Translations under genes and position numbers: made by a program
Source of the DNA: Odobenus rosmarus divergens
Lineage: Eukaryota; Chordata; Mammalia; Carnivora; Odobenidae
Assembly (NCBI RefSeq): GCF_000321225.1
Contig: NW_004450404.1
Span: forward strand, 2,028,089-2,092,088
Direction: 5' to 3'
Length of the DNA stretch: 64,000 nt
The notes under the pieces: generated by a model
Seen by the model: only the letters and a program-made list of their open reading frames with translations
Told to the model about the DNA's origin: nothing
Database searches by the model: none
In this document: one piece after another, positions 13,300-25,399 of the stretch
Layout: every line of letters starts with the position of its first letter
Position numbering within the stretch: position 1 is the stretch's first letter

Positions 13300-13770
13300 C
13301 AGTTCTCCAATACCTAGAATAAACCTGAAATCCTGAGAATAATCTACAAAGCCTTTTATAATTTGGGTTCATCAGCTACCTTCTCATGTGTACCCTGTAT
13401 TAGTCACAACAAACTGTGCGCAGCAACCTGGAGGCATTCTGCCATTTTCAGGCTGTCCTGACCACAAAGAGCATGTACTGCTCCCTCAGCCTGGGATGGA
13501 ATACATCCTTCTGCTCCCTAAACCTGCCAGGAAAATCCCTTCACTGCTTCTGGAAAGCTTTCCTGGAAATCTTTCTGACCGAGCACCATCTGTGAACTTA
13601 ACACAGAAAATGTACCACTGTAACAGCACACGTGACACTGTACTGTATACTTCTGGCCATCTCCCAACTAGACTATGAGCTTCCTGAGATCAGGAATTCT
13701 ATCTCAGTCACATCTTTGATCCCTGGACCTTCACATATTAAGCATGTTGTAAGTGCTTAATACATGGATT
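13300..13770 (+). repeat. L2-like repeat 3' end
   Basis: Sense-orientation L2 pattern: tacaaagccttttataat..., then ctagactatgagcttcctga, gatccctggaccttcacata, and taagtgcttaatacatgg. The 96-codon ORF across it is fortuitous. Confidence 0.65.
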
Positions 13771-14329
13771 AAAAAGAAATCCCAGAAAAAAATCGATCAT
13801 CTGGTTTAAGAAATATTGTTAAAAAAAGGGGAAAGGCTAACATTTCATTTTAAATCAGTTACAAAGCCAAATATCATCTATGCAGACATTAAATTAGTTA
13901 ACAGAGGCTTCATGTCTATGCCAAAAGTATCAACCTACATTTTTGACATACCCTGTTTACTTATGCAATCATCTCAACTTGGGCTTCCATCTCTAAGAGA
14001 AATCAGCAAACACTTTTACCAGTATGTATCTTCTCTATCTCCTCTACGTTTTTCCTTATTCAGAAGTGAAAAACTTTGCTCTTCTTTTTCTAATTTTTAA
14101 AATTTTCACTCTTGTTTTTACAAGAGCATCTTCTACGAATAAAGTAAAACTAGAGCAGAGTTGGAAAGCAAGTCTGCCAGAGGATGGCAGATCTTCCAGT
14201 GAGAAAGGCTTTTCAAATGGATTTCAAGCAGACACTATAAAACGATACTACCATTTACTGTGAAAAAGATAAGACCCTTTTCTACATAATACGGACCAAA
14301 AATAGAACATGGTGCAGTTATTCTAGGGA

Positions 14330-14468
14330 ATAAGGGCTTTGGAACCAACTGCTTAGTTTGAAGCACCCACATGCTCCCTGTATGTAACCATGGACAAATT
14401 CACACAAAAATTCTGGCCTTGGTTTCCTTCTGTGAAATGGGGATACTACCACCTATTTTACAGGGTTT
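14330..14468 (+). repeat. MIR element, 5' part (continues 14706-14765)
   Basis: MIR-type core: tggaccaa... cttggtttccttctgtgaaa, tggggatactaccaccta, ending in acagggttt. Split by a Can-SINE with a perfect 15-bp duplication. Confidence 0.7.
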
Positions 14469-14483
14469 GGAAGAGGATTAAAT

Positions 14484-14690
14484 ATTTTTTAAAAAATTTT
14501 TAAAATTTATTATTTATTTGACAGAGAGAGAGAGACAGCAAGAGAGGGAACACAAGCAGGGGGAGTGGGAGAGGAAGAACCAGGCTTCCCGCTGAGCAGG
14601 GAGCCCGATGCGGGGCTCGATCCCAGGACCGCGGGATCATGACCCAAGCCGAAGGCAGATGCTTAACAACTGAGCCACCCAGGCGCCCCT
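14484..14690 (-). mobile_element. Can-SINE inserted in a MIR
   Basis: Perfect duplication ggaagaggattaaat at 14469-14483 and 14691-14705 restores the MIR when the SINE is removed. Confidence 0.94.
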
Positions 14691-14804
14691 GGAAGAGGAT
14701 TAAATGGGATGATTTAGGTGAGGTGCAGTGTGAGGCACAGAACACACAAATCAGGAAGATTACCACCATTATTATTATTATTATTGTTATTGTTAACAGA
14801 TTTA

Positions 14805-15012
14805 TATATTTTTTCTTCCAAATTTTTATTTAAATTCTAGTTAACATATAGTGTAATATTGGTTTCAGGAGAATTTAGTGATTCATCACTTACATAGAAC
14901 ATCCAGTGCTCATCACAACAAATGCCATCCTTAACACCCATCACCCATCTAGCCCATCCCCCACCCATCCGTCCATCAACCCTGAGTTTGTTCTCTCTCG
15001 TTAAGAGTCTCT
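14805..15012 (-). mobile_element. 5'-truncated carnivore L1, 3' end
   Basis: Antisense L1 3' UTR: tctagttaacatatagtgta, ggtttcaggagaatttagtg, catcacccatctagccc, gtttgttctctctcgttaag. A few bases continue at 15225 after a SINE. Intron 20, same sense as the gene. Confidence 0.82.
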
Positions 15013-15209
15013 CTTTTTTTTTAAAGATTTTATTTATTTATTTGAGAGAGAGAGAATGAGAGATAGAGAGCACGAGAGGGAAGAGGGTCAGAGGGAGAAG
15101 CAGACTCCCTGCTGAGCAGGGAGCCCGATGCGGGACTCGATCCCGGGACTCCAGGATCACGACCTGAGCCGAAGGCAGTCGCTTAACCAACTGAGCCACC
15201 CAGGCGCCC
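15013..15209 (-). mobile_element. Can-SINE inserted in an L1
   Basis: Flanked by tcgttaagagtctct (14998-15012) and tcgttaaaagtctct (15210-15224), splitting the L1 3' end. Confidence 0.93.
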
Positions 15210-15435
15210 TCGTTAAAAGTCTCTTATACCACCATTATTATTCATCATGTTTGTGAGTAAGTAGTTTTAGATGTATAGGTAATAAAGCCAAACCAATACC
15301 TTCTGGGAAACAAAATAATTGGTCCATTTTTGAGTTCAAGTTATTTGGTAACATCACTTCAAAGTAATACTTTATAAACAAAAGTTTGTAACTATTTTTT
15401 TTTCTCACCAGGGATTATGAAAAATTATTTTCTCA

Positions 15436-15585
<150 letters not shown>

Positions 15586-15956
15586 TTATAATGAAATTAA
15601 AATGTTAATGAATAAAATTTCTTTTTTGGTTGGTCATCTTCACATTTATTTACAGTGTTCAAGAGTACTCTGGGTAATTAAATTAATGTAATACTTTACT
15701 GAAATCTCCTAAAGTGAAAAATATCAACATCATGAAGCTCCATTAAGCACCAGGTCAAGGTACAAGCTGTGAAATAATTAGATTTAGTATATACTATAAA
15801 TATTTTAAGATATGACACATAAGAATAGAATATTTAAAAACAGTGTATGTTTACAACATAAAGAGTACAAAAGAGATATGGAAAAAATCAAGTTAAGACC
15901 TTAAGACATTAACAAATGGTACATTAAAGAAAATCAGTAATGATACAGTTATAAAT

Positions 15957-16012
15957 GTGGTATATATATATATACATATACATATATATATGAGACAGAG
16001 AGATACACACAC
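15957..16012. repeat. (AT)n/(AC)n microsatellite
   Basis: Runs of ta and catata units followed by gagacagagagatacacacacag in intron 19, about 110 bp below exon 19. Confidence 0.85.
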
Positions 16013-16121
16013 AGGACTACATTATCAGATAACATGGGAAAACATGAAAAGAAAGATATTACAACACAGAGATTAAAAAAAATATTGATGAATAAATGCT
16101 TACAACATATGGTCCACTCAC

Positions 16122-16198
16122 CCAGTAAGCATTGTATAGAGGAGGACACCAAGACTCCATATATCACAAGCAGCATCATAGCCTTGTCGTTTTAAAAC
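16122..16198 (-). CDS. RPS6KA3: RPS6KA3 exon 19 (residues 589-614)
   Basis: 77 nt, ending two bases into Gly614; donor GTGAGT. It encodes VLKRQGYDAACDIWSLGVLL and YTMLT(G), the helix-F region of the CTKD with the conserved DIWSLG motif. Intron 19 to the next exon is 541 bp. Confidence 0.97.
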
Positions 16199-16354
16199 CT
16201 AGAAAAAGTAAAAATTAGTATTAACACACTACTGTTTAGAGATTTGAATAGGCTGTGAACTGCACTATCTTCTAAATTAATATATTTAAGAAAAACTCAA
16301 CAGAACATGGTTAACAAGGCAATATATTAATCCTATTCTATAACATTCTACAAC

Positions 16355-16386
16355 TCATAATTCATATATATATGTATATATATATA
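16355..16386. repeat. (AT)n microsatellite
   Basis: catatatatatgtatatata in intron 18, about 160 bp above exon 19. Confidence 0.8.
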
Positions 16387-16821
16387 AATTTGATTTTCGT
16401 ATTTGAATTAGCATTTATCGAGTAATGCCATGGCAGATAGAGGACTATAAAATAAAATGAAGTAAGTTTCTTTTTCTCCCCCACTGCTTCCCTCTAAGTT
16501 TCTTATTTAAATGAATTTATATTCATTTTCTATGAGACTACAGAGGTGGTTACATAAAACAGTACTTTTAGGAACACATAAAAGTACAAACAATATAATG
16601 CAAAATTACACTTTTACATATATAAAGTATGATTCACTTGAGCATTTAGTAATCACCAACTACTATCGAGCATGAACAGTGATAAATACAAAACGCTCTT
16701 GTTTCCTTAAGAAAATTAGACTATGGCAGGGGAAATAAACATATAGTTAATAAAGCAACATATTATAACAAAATTATGCCTAAAGTGCTATAGGTATAAA
16801 GATGAGGAAACTATTCATTTT

Positions 16822-17232
16822 TGTTTTTAAAGATTTATTTATTTTAGAGAGAGCGAGAGCAAGAGTGAGTGGGGAGGCGGGGGAGAGGGAGAGAGAATCT
16901 CGAGAAGACTCCCTGCTGAGCATGGAGCCTGACATGGGACTCGATCCTATGACCCTGAGATAATGTCCTGAGCTGAAGTCAACAGTTGGACGCTTTTTTT
17001 TTTTTTTTAAAGATTTTATTTATTTGACAGAGAGAGACCAGCGAGAGAGGGAACACAAGCAGGGGCAGTGGGAGAGGGAGAAGCAGACTTCCCGCCGAGC
17101 AGGGAGCCCGATGCAGGACTCGATCCCAGGACCCCGGGATCATGACCTGAGCCGAAGGCAGACGCCCAACGACTGAGCCACCCAGGCGCCCAACAGTTGG
17201 ACGCTTAACCGACTGAGCGACCCAGGTGCCTC
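16822..17232 (-). mobile_element. Older Can-SINE (outer copy of a nest)
   Basis: Halves at 16822-16993 and 17192-17232. Outer flanks actattcatttt and acaattcattctt look like its diverged duplication. Confidence 0.88.
16994..17191 (-). mobile_element. Younger Can-SINE nested in a Can-SINE
   Basis: Perfect 13-bp duplication aacagttggacgc at 16981-16993 and 17192-17204, lying within the outer SINE's own head. Confidence 0.94.
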
Positions 17233-17944
17233 AAAACAATTCATTCTTGATATGGAGAGAGAAGGAAGGCTACGGGGCAGCCTGCTTGTACTGGGCCTGT
17301 AACTAAGAATTCAGGAGGCAAAGGGAAGAGGTGGAAGAGAGTAGAGGACACTCCAAGAGCAGAGGCAAGAGAGCAGAGCATGGTTAAGGACAGGCAAGGA
17401 TTCAGTGTGGCCAGATGTCCAGGTAAGGGATACCAGAGAGAACAAAGAAGGGCTTTTATAAATATCTTGTTAAGGATTTTTCCTGTAGGCAATCTGTGGT
17501 CATTGAAGCATTAAACAGGGAAATAAAATAAGTAGATGGGTATACCAAAAGGATAACTCAAGGTATAGAGGAAATGCTGGCAAGAAGACAGACTGGAAAC
17601 AAGGCCATCCGATAGGAGGCAATTTGTAGCAAACTAAGTGAAAGGCTATGAGGAACCACACTAAGGCAGGACATGGAGAGAAAAAGATGTAATGATAAAA
17701 TAGGAAGGACTTAGTAGAGCTGGGATGTATAGGATAAGGGAAAAGGGGTCTAAAATATTCAGGAATCAGAATGGAAAGGGTTTGGTGACTGACCGGATGT
17801 AGATAAATGATGGAGAAGGAGGATTTCAGGAGGACTTCCAAGTTTTAACTTGAACAACTAAGTGGTGAATCTGAGACAAAGAGTTAAAAGGTCAAGTCTA
17901 AGGAGATTTTAATCATGGGAGATTTCCTGAAGAATATGAATTTA

Positions 17945-18024
17945 GAGGCTTTGAAGCAAAAAAGGTTTTGAAGCAAAAAACATTTGAACAAAAAACATTA
18001 GGTTTTGAAGCAAAAAACATTCCA
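17945..18024. repeat. Imperfect short tandem repeat
   Basis: Three or four copies of a gaagcaaaaaacatt-like unit, with variants ttttgaagcaaaaaa and tttgaacaaaaaacatt. Confidence 0.75.
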
Positions 18025-18369
18025 ACATGCCAAGGCAAAACAGCTACATGGCGATTTCCAGAAGCAGATTGCTTGTCTGAAGCAGGAAACACTCATGAGG
18101 AAAAATGAGATGGCTAGATGAAGTGACCATGCTTGGACACCAATATGTATCAGAAGCTGTGGCTATATGGACAAACAAGCAAAAAGTCTGTCCCTCATTA
18201 GTTCTAGTCCCACCAGGAGAACAGGTTCAAGTAGTCTTTTTAAAAGTATTATTTTATATCCCAAAAGTAACAAAATTACAAAAAGTTTGGAAAATAGAGG
18301 GGGAAAATCCAGCTCTACAATCCAATTGTCCTAGCATTACCAACTGTTATCATTTTTTGGTGAAATATC

Positions 18370-18575
18370 TAATGGTAAAAGCAGAGACTTTGCAGCCATA
18401 TTACCTGGGCTCAAATCTCAATCTGACCTCAAATTACATAACCTCTCACCATGCACCTGGTTTTCTGTAAAACTCAAAGAGTAAAAGGTCTCACTTCACA
18501 TAGTTATAAGAGAAAAAATTATTATATGTAAACTCTATTTGTGAGGATGAAATCAGCTAATACATTTGACTGGCA
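18370..18575 (+). repeat. MIR element
   Basis: aaaagcagagactttgcagc, ctgggctcaaatctcaatct, gttttctgtaaaactcaaag and aggatgaaatcagcta follow the MIR order. Intron 18. Confidence 0.6.
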
Positions 18576-18599
18576 CATAAGCTTGATATTAGGGTTAAC

Positions 18600-19260
18600 T
18601 ATTATTTATTACATAGTTCACAGTTACATTTTTTTTAACACAGTGATAATAAAAAGGCAAGAAATCTTGAAGGCAAAGCAGTGGACTTTAGATTTGCTAC
18701 AATGGGGAACCAAAATTTCTTAGGAAAAGAAGCAACTTGATCACAGCAGTGCTTGAAGACTTTAGTAAGTCGACAGCTCTTCTGTGGAATGATCACAGAA
18801 GCAGAGAGGGAGCAGGGTGCAGCTAGGCTGTGGCAGTCATTTGGGCTGTGGTGAAGGAAGCAGCAGCTAGGATGGCAGTTCTGTGAAAAGAAGAACCTCA
18901 GACTGGTTTTAGGGGATAACAGAGATGGTACCTAGTTACGTAGCTAAAGACAAGAAGACACCATGATGCTTTAGCCTCAGAAATACAGGAAGATGTTGAC
19001 AAAATCAGGAAATTAGAAGGATATTAGGAAAGGATGAGAATAAACTAGTTTCCATTTAATTCCATGTGCTCACAGCACAAAAGTGTCAGTGATAGCGGAC
19101 TGCTACAGATGTGTGATTATGTAGAAAGACAGAAGGTAGAGCAAGAAAAGGACTGTAGTGGACTAAGTAGTAGGGGGCTGAGGACAGGATGAATTACCAT
19201 CAGAAGAAAAAGGGCTGACATTTTATTTTAATTATTTGTTCAGTAAGTCTTCAATGGAAA
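18600..19260. other. RPS6KA3: Intron 18 stretch, possible degraded L2-like sequence
   Basis: 18730-18960 is purine-rich with gtgcagctaggctgtggcag, weakly like the L2-type copies; otherwise nothing recognised. Confidence 0.3.
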
Positions 19261-19277
19261 AACTATTAACTATTCTA

Positions 19278-19505
<228 letters not shown>

Positions 19506-19789
19506 CTAATTGAAATACAAATTGAAGAGGTACATTAACAATACATTTCAATTACAGAAAACTCTTTATTCACAAACTGTCAAGCAACGTACTTAACAAG
19601 ACGATGAGTGCTGATCTTTAAATTATCTCATTTTAAAATGCTGATAATGTAAGTATAACTCTCTAACACAGAACTGGGGCAAGGAGAGAAGGAAGAAAAA
19701 AATAGTATGTACATCCCTCCTCTTTGTCCAATTGAGTAAGTGGGTTAAGGTAAAATGCAAATAGCAATAATATCTGTCTCTAGGTTATT

Positions 19790-20130
19790 TATTCATTCAA
19801 CAAATATTTACTGAATGCCTATCATGTGTCAGGGTATTATATAAGGAGCTCTAGATACTATGCTCAACAAGATCCATAAGATCTTTGCCTTTCCATGCTA
19901 GGAGCTTACACAGTAGTGGGGGAGGTAGAGAATAAACAGGTGAGAGATGGGTCTCTACAGGAGGTAACATCTGATCCAAGACCCGAAGAACAGAATGAAC
20001 AAGCCAGAACAGTGGGGGATGGTCATTCTAAGTAGAGGGAACAGCATGTATGAAGGATGTATACAATAAACATATGCCCACAGGCTCAATGGAATAGGCA
20101 TGGGGTTCAGGAGTAAAAAAGGAAAAAAAA
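19790..20130 (-). repeat. L2-like repeat, 3' end
   Basis: Starts attcaacaaatatttactga, tgcctatcatgtgtcagg, then ggagcttacacagtagtggg and gggaacagcatgtatgaa; antisense L2 3' end in intron 17. Confidence 0.65.
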
Positions 20131-20635
20131 AATCCAGACTTTAAGTATTGCCTATTTGATATCTAAGTGACAATGTCACACATACAAAAAGATATCGTTT
20201 CCTTTAGAGTTTTGTATTATTTTCCCCCTTTAGTTACCTACTTGAATAGTTCTCGTACATAAGCCTTCTGACATTCCTTATTAGACTTATATGTTTCTTC
20301 TACCGTGAAATTCTGAATCTAGAGTGTAATCAATCATCTCAGTTTTAGTTCCTAACATTGAGAACATTACTTCTCCAGACCATCTGAATAACTAATTACT
20401 GCTGAGGCAATAGGAAAAGAACAGAGAAGACTCAGATGACTGCAAAGTCATCAATTCTTCAGTGATTACAGAGTCCCACTAATTTTGAGCTAGTGTACCA
20501 GGCGAATCTTGACCAGCTATAAGTCAAGAAGCTCTAGGATGAAATTAACACATTGCACTTGTTAGCTTCTATGAGCAAACACAAAATAATGAATTGAAAA
20601 TAAACTCCTTAAGAAGTAAGCTCTTAATTTCCTTT

Positions 20636-20821
20636 TATTTTTTTTAAAAAGATTTTATTTATTTATTTGAGAGAGAGAGGGAACACAAGCAGGGGGAGTG
20701 GGAGAGGGAGAAGCAGGCTTCCCGCGGAGCAGGGAGCCTGATGTAGGGCTCAATCCCAGGACCCCGGGAACATGACCTGAGCCGAAGGCAGACGCTTAAC
20801 GACTGAGCCACTCAGGCGCCC
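20636..20821 (-). mobile_element. Can-SINE, first of an adjacent pair
   Basis: Antisense copy with poly(T) start and end gagccactcaggcgcc. Followed after a few bases by a second copy in the same orientation. Intron 17. Confidence 0.92.
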
Positions 20822-20828
20822 CTTATTT

Positions 20829-21038
20829 TATTTTTTTTAAAAAGATTTTATTTATTTATTTGACAGAGAGAGACACACAGAGAGAGGGAACACAAGCAGG
20901 GGAAATGGGAAAGGGAGAAGCAGGCTTCCCGCAGAGCAGGGAGCCCGATGTGGGACTTGATCCCAGGACCTCCCAGGGCCCTGGGATCATGACCTGAGCT
21001 GAAGACAGACGCTTAACGACTGAGCCACCCAGGCACCC
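20829..21038 (-). mobile_element. Can-SINE, second of an adjacent pair
   Basis: Antisense copy ending gccacccaggcacccc; contains a short internal duplication of cccaggacct / cccagggccct at 20962-20982. Confidence 0.92.
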
Positions 21039-21336
21039 CTCTCTGGTTCTGCTTCTAAACTTGCAATGGACCCAGTTCTCAAGAGTACAGAGTGGCCTAG
21101 CAAAAAAGGTGATAGGTCTTCCAGGTCAGAGGACCTCACTTACTTTTTCTTGGGAAGCATAAGTATTTAATATAAACAAGTTAGGATTTCAAAGTATCAC
21201 TTCAAGCTCGGTGGGAGTTTACATAGAGGAAGAACAGCAGAATAAGGTAGTAACAGTTATTTTCCATTAACGCATAAAGTAACTTCTACCTTTGTAATTT
21301 TAGTTTAAACATTAAGGGAAAAAAGGTAAAAAAAAA

Positions 21337-21402
21337 AAAGGGTAAAGGTATGTGTGTGTATGTATACATATGTGTGTGCGCGTGTATGTGTATGTATATA
21401 TA
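21337..21402. repeat. TG/TA microsatellite beside the exon 17 donor
   Basis: tatgtgtgtgtatgtata, catatgtgtgtgcgcgtg and tatgtgtatgtatatata in series. On the transcript strand it begins about 14 nt after the GTAAGT donor hexamer. Confidence 0.88.
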
Positions 21403-21421
21403 AAATGTTAAAAAGACTTAC

Positions 21422-21580
21422 CCCTTGTGCATGAAGATATTCAACAGTTTTGGTTATAGTAAACAGGACAGCACTGGCCTCTCTTTCAGAGAAAAATTTC
21501 TGTCTAAGAATTTTATCCAGCAATTCACCCCCTTTCATAAGTTCTGTCACTACATACACATATTTTCCATCATCATATAC
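21422..21580 (-). CDS. RPS6KA3: RPS6KA3 exon 17 (residues 482-534)
   Basis: 159 nt, phase 0 at both ends; donor GTAAGT. It encodes the CTKD hinge [18 protein letters not shown] with gatekeeper T493, then helix E up to VEYLHAQG with Y529. A TG/TA-rich microsatellite starts about 14 bp below the exon, just past the donor. Confidence 0.97.
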
Positions 21581-21589
21581 CTGTAAAAT

Positions 21590-22295
21590 TCAACATCAAA
21601 ATGTAAAAAATTATTTGAAGCTTTGTATGTACTCAGAACAAAGTTTAGCATATTCAAGAGAAAATTAAAACTCATTTTATAGTCAAGGAAAATTTTACTT
21701 ATCACAACCAATAGAGGGTATAAAATCTGCAAACCATTATATACACATAAGAATATTAAAATACAAATTGATTAGATTGAATGTCAGAAAAATAAACTGT
21801 AATTTCCTTCTATGAAACATAAGTCATGGCAACCAAAGTAACTATGGGCAGCGTATATCAAGGGGCACTGAACTTTTGCTCTCAGGGTTTATTTCTCTTG
21901 ATCTTTCTATCTACCGATGACAGTAGGGACTGGTATAAAGACACATGCCTGTAATTTTCCTGGAACTTCTACAATTGCAGAACTGTATTTACAAATGCAG
22001 TACAATGAATTATCCTGGTTTTGATTAAACTGAAAGACAAGTTGTGGCAAGAATTAAGCAGGAAGATTAAGTAGCAAAAAGAAATTCCATCTAACCCCAC
22101 AGAAGCATGCCAGTTTACTCCTAATGTAGAAATAGAAAGCTCATTGTAATTTTGGATTTGTACTCCAGGCAATCCCAAACTGAAATAACCCCTTTATTAA
22201 ATTTCAGTTCCTTTTATTCCCCCTCACCACAGGGCTACTACACACTTTTTATTTAGTTCCATAAGAGGTACCATGTACTAGCGCCCCCAAAATGG
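21590..22295. other. RPS6KA3: Intron 16 stretch, nothing recognised
   Basis: AT-rich intronic sequence without recognisable repeat or RNA. Confidence 0.35.
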
Positions 22296-22859
22296 AGAAA
22301 ACAAGGTACCCATCCTCGATGTTTTTATTCTAGTGGAGAGAAACAGACATAAAAACAAGAGTTAAAAAAATGTTGGAGATGCTGTAATAAAAGTAGGGAA
22401 AATTTTAGAGACTTTGGAATTTGAAATGAAGGAAGGAGGAAAGATGTGAAAAACAGTGACAGCTTAGGGAGTTTATAAGGCAAGGATGAGAGAAAATATT
22501 TTCCATACCTCCTTTTTGATTTACTTGGTTGGATTCTTGGAGATTATATCAGAGTCACTTAAGTTACACAGCTTCACATTTAATGGCACTAAGCTAACAT
22601 TCTCCTTCTAACAATGAGCAGCGATAAATTAATCTGAGGAAATTAGGAGTTTTGGTTATGAAGAAGGGAGAGTAAACTTTGGAATTCACGAAATCTCAGA
22701 GGTGAAAGGCGAAAGGCACCTTAGAAGTCCTGTGGCTTAGTTGGCCACAGGACATATCAGATCTACAACCCAGATACAGTCTTTGAGGCTCTGTGAGCAC
22801 CATCAGCAAGAGAAGATTTAATGCTGTCTGGGGAGTTCACACCCTTTGCCAACAGCTCT

Positions 22860-23270
22860 GTTATGATAAAAAACAGAGGTAGCAAGGAGAGGATACTTTA
22901 CTTGTCTGGGGTGTGGTGATGTGCAGGACAGGCTTCCTGGAGGAAGTAATGTTTTAGCAAAGTTTTACATGCACAGTAGTTAGCCAGGCAAAGAAGGGAA
23001 GTGGTAGTATTAATTGAGGAAACCATAAATTCAAAGATAGAATGGCATGAGAAAAGGAGGAAAGTTTAAAGATGAGCACATAGTGGAGCATGGTTGGAGC
23101 ATGGGGTGGGAGAGAAAGTGTGAAAACCAGTGCAGACAGAGGAAGGTAAGGACTGGAGGTGAGGGGGGTAGGAAATGTAGGCTGAGGGGTAACGTGGTTC
23201 CATGCGAGTGTTTGCTCTCTCTGGCAGCACTGTGGAAGACAGTCTGGGGAGTCCATGAAGCATGAGACTA
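22860..23270 (-). repeat. L2-like ancient repeat
   Basis: caggcttcctggaggaag, ggcaaagaagggaagtgg, gcatggttggagcatggg and gaggggggtaggaaatgta resemble the middle of the L2-type antisense pattern; a related piece lies at 22300-22470. Confidence 0.45.
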
Positions 23271-23448
23271 GTCAATCCCCAATACTAATTAGTACACACG
23301 TTCCAACAAAGATATCAAAAGCAATAATATCAGCAACACTTTTCTTCTTAAAGCAAAAGTATAAAAATTAACTATATCAACAGGTTTTTCTTTATAACTG
23401 AAATTATGCTATATATGTGGTCCTTCAATTTTTTAAAAACTTTTATTA

Positions 23449-23631
<183 letters not shown>

Positions 23632-23639
23632 CTAAAAGG

Positions 23640-25070
23640 CAAATATTTATCATAAAATCTCATGAACTATTAAGGTCACAAACCTTAAGAATTTACAGCT
23701 ACAGACTTTAGGTATTATCTTACATAAATACTGGACATATGAGCCATTTATCAACCAGTTTTATTCAAGTACCTGGCCAGACTGTCTAATCAAAATTTGA
23801 AAGCCAGTCTAAGTTTAGGACTTTCTAAACGCTCAAAAGCCTCAAGAAAAGGTACCAAGAACATACCTTTCTTCCATCCTTGAATGTCTTAAAACCTTGG
23901 AAACTCAGTCAACTTCTAACCCCTATCAATACAGATAATTAAGAACAAGATGTATCTATAATACCACTACTAACATCTGTTTATTGAGTTAACTTTACTT
24001 CCTTTAATAAAAGGCTTCAATGGAATAACCAATTAGTTGTAAGCTACTTATAAAAAATTCACAGCTAAGTAGAACAAGCTTATTTTTGAAGCTAGGCAGA
24101 AAGCTAAGCAGAAAACCACACCTAGAATTTTACTTGGCTAGTGTTAAGTTTAATTATTATAATAAAGCCCTTTAAAATACTAATGTAGCTTTCCAACCCT
24201 TTTATGTCAGCTGCTTCTTAAAAATACACCTCTTAATGTTTTAATCTGTTAAAGTAATATTTTTAAAAGGACAAGTTTGGCTTTCATTTTGTCCAGAGGG
24301 TAGTCTGAAACAAATTTTGTGACCTTCATACTTTCAATTTCAAAAAAGCTTAGTAATTGATGTACACAATAAATACTCAAATGCTCCAGCAGTCAAGGAA
24401 AGAGCTTGCAACTCACAGTATGAGCCAAATCTGCTATCTGAAATGGATTTAGCTGTAAAACAGTTCTGTATGTGGAGAACAGGGAATACAAACATTAGGT
24501 GTACACCGTAATCAAATGCAAATGACAGTGTGGAATTAGGCAAATGGATGATTAAGACGAAAGGTATATGAAATAGACATCCCTAATTCAGGGGATATGA
24601 TCCGGGACTAGTCTTTTGAAAACTAGAACACACTGGGAGGTGTTATTCCCAGCAACATTCTCTTTGATCTGCTAATCTGAGCAGAGTTTACGTCACATTC
24701 ATACTTGTGTTTGTAGATCTTAGATTTGTAGTAATTTCAGTAGAATGAAGTTGTGCTAGGATTGGTTTTATGAATCAAATTTAAGTCACACGAATCCACA
24801 AATAGCTTGAAGATATTCTCAAGGTTTTGGTATACAGCTTCTGGTTTCTGTAATTCAAAGGGGGCCCGAGGGCACTTTTACTTTTTTTCTGATGTGTTTA
24901 TGGAGGCAAGATACATCCTTAAACTGCCCATCATGTATATTACTCACCTTCTCTCCTTTCATGTAAGCAATCTGAAAATTCCTATGTACCCCAGATTTCA
25001 CTATGAGCAATGAGTAGGAGAAGAGCAAATTAACATGCATTTCTATGGTTCATCCTACATCTGACAGAAA
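23640..25070. other. RPS6KA3: Intron 15 stretch, nothing recognised
   Basis: About 1.4 kb of AT-rich intron without SINE or L1; unusually long clean stretch for this gene's introns. Confidence 0.4.
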
Positions 25071-25126
25071 GCCGGACACTGATGATTTTTAAAACAATTA
25101 CATCTAAGTTTAGAATAGTAATTACA

Positions 25127-25399
25127 AAAAAAGAAGAAGATAGCAGGAGAGGAAGAATGAAGGGGAGTAAGTTGGAGGGGGAGATGAACCATGAGAGACG
25201 ATGGACTCTGAAAAACAAACTGAGGGTTCTAGAGGGGAGGGGGGTGGGGGGATGGGTTAGCCTGGTGATGGGTATTAAAGAGGGCACATTCTGCGTGGAG
25301 CACTGGGTGTTATGCACAAACAATGAATCATGGAACACTACATCAAAAGCTAATGATGTAATGTATGGTGATTAACATAACAATAAAAAATTTAAAAAA
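25127..25399 (+). mobile_element. Young 5'-truncated L1 with target duplication
   Basis: Carnivore L1 3' UTR in sense orientation: gagatgaaccatgagagacg, gggtgttatgcacaaacaat, ggtgattaacataacaataa, poly(A). Perfect 15-bp duplication agaatagtaattaca at 25112-25126 and 25400-25414. Antisense to the gene. Confidence 0.92.

Larger units (their letters stand above)
16650..17900 (-). repeat. L2-like ancient repeat interrupted by nested SINEs
   Basis: Left part has gcacgaacagtg-like text at 16660-16820; right part (17233-17900) has gcaaggattcagtgtggcca and caggtaagggataccaga. The SINE nest occupies 16822-17232. Confidence 0.5.

Noticed and set aside
13388..13678. 96-codon plus-strand ORF
   Set aside because: Lies wholly in an L2-like repeat 3' end; no start context or conserved domain.
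17500..17841. 113-codon minus-strand ORF
   Set aside because: Falls in an L2-like purine-rich relic; translation looks like random hydrophobic sequence.
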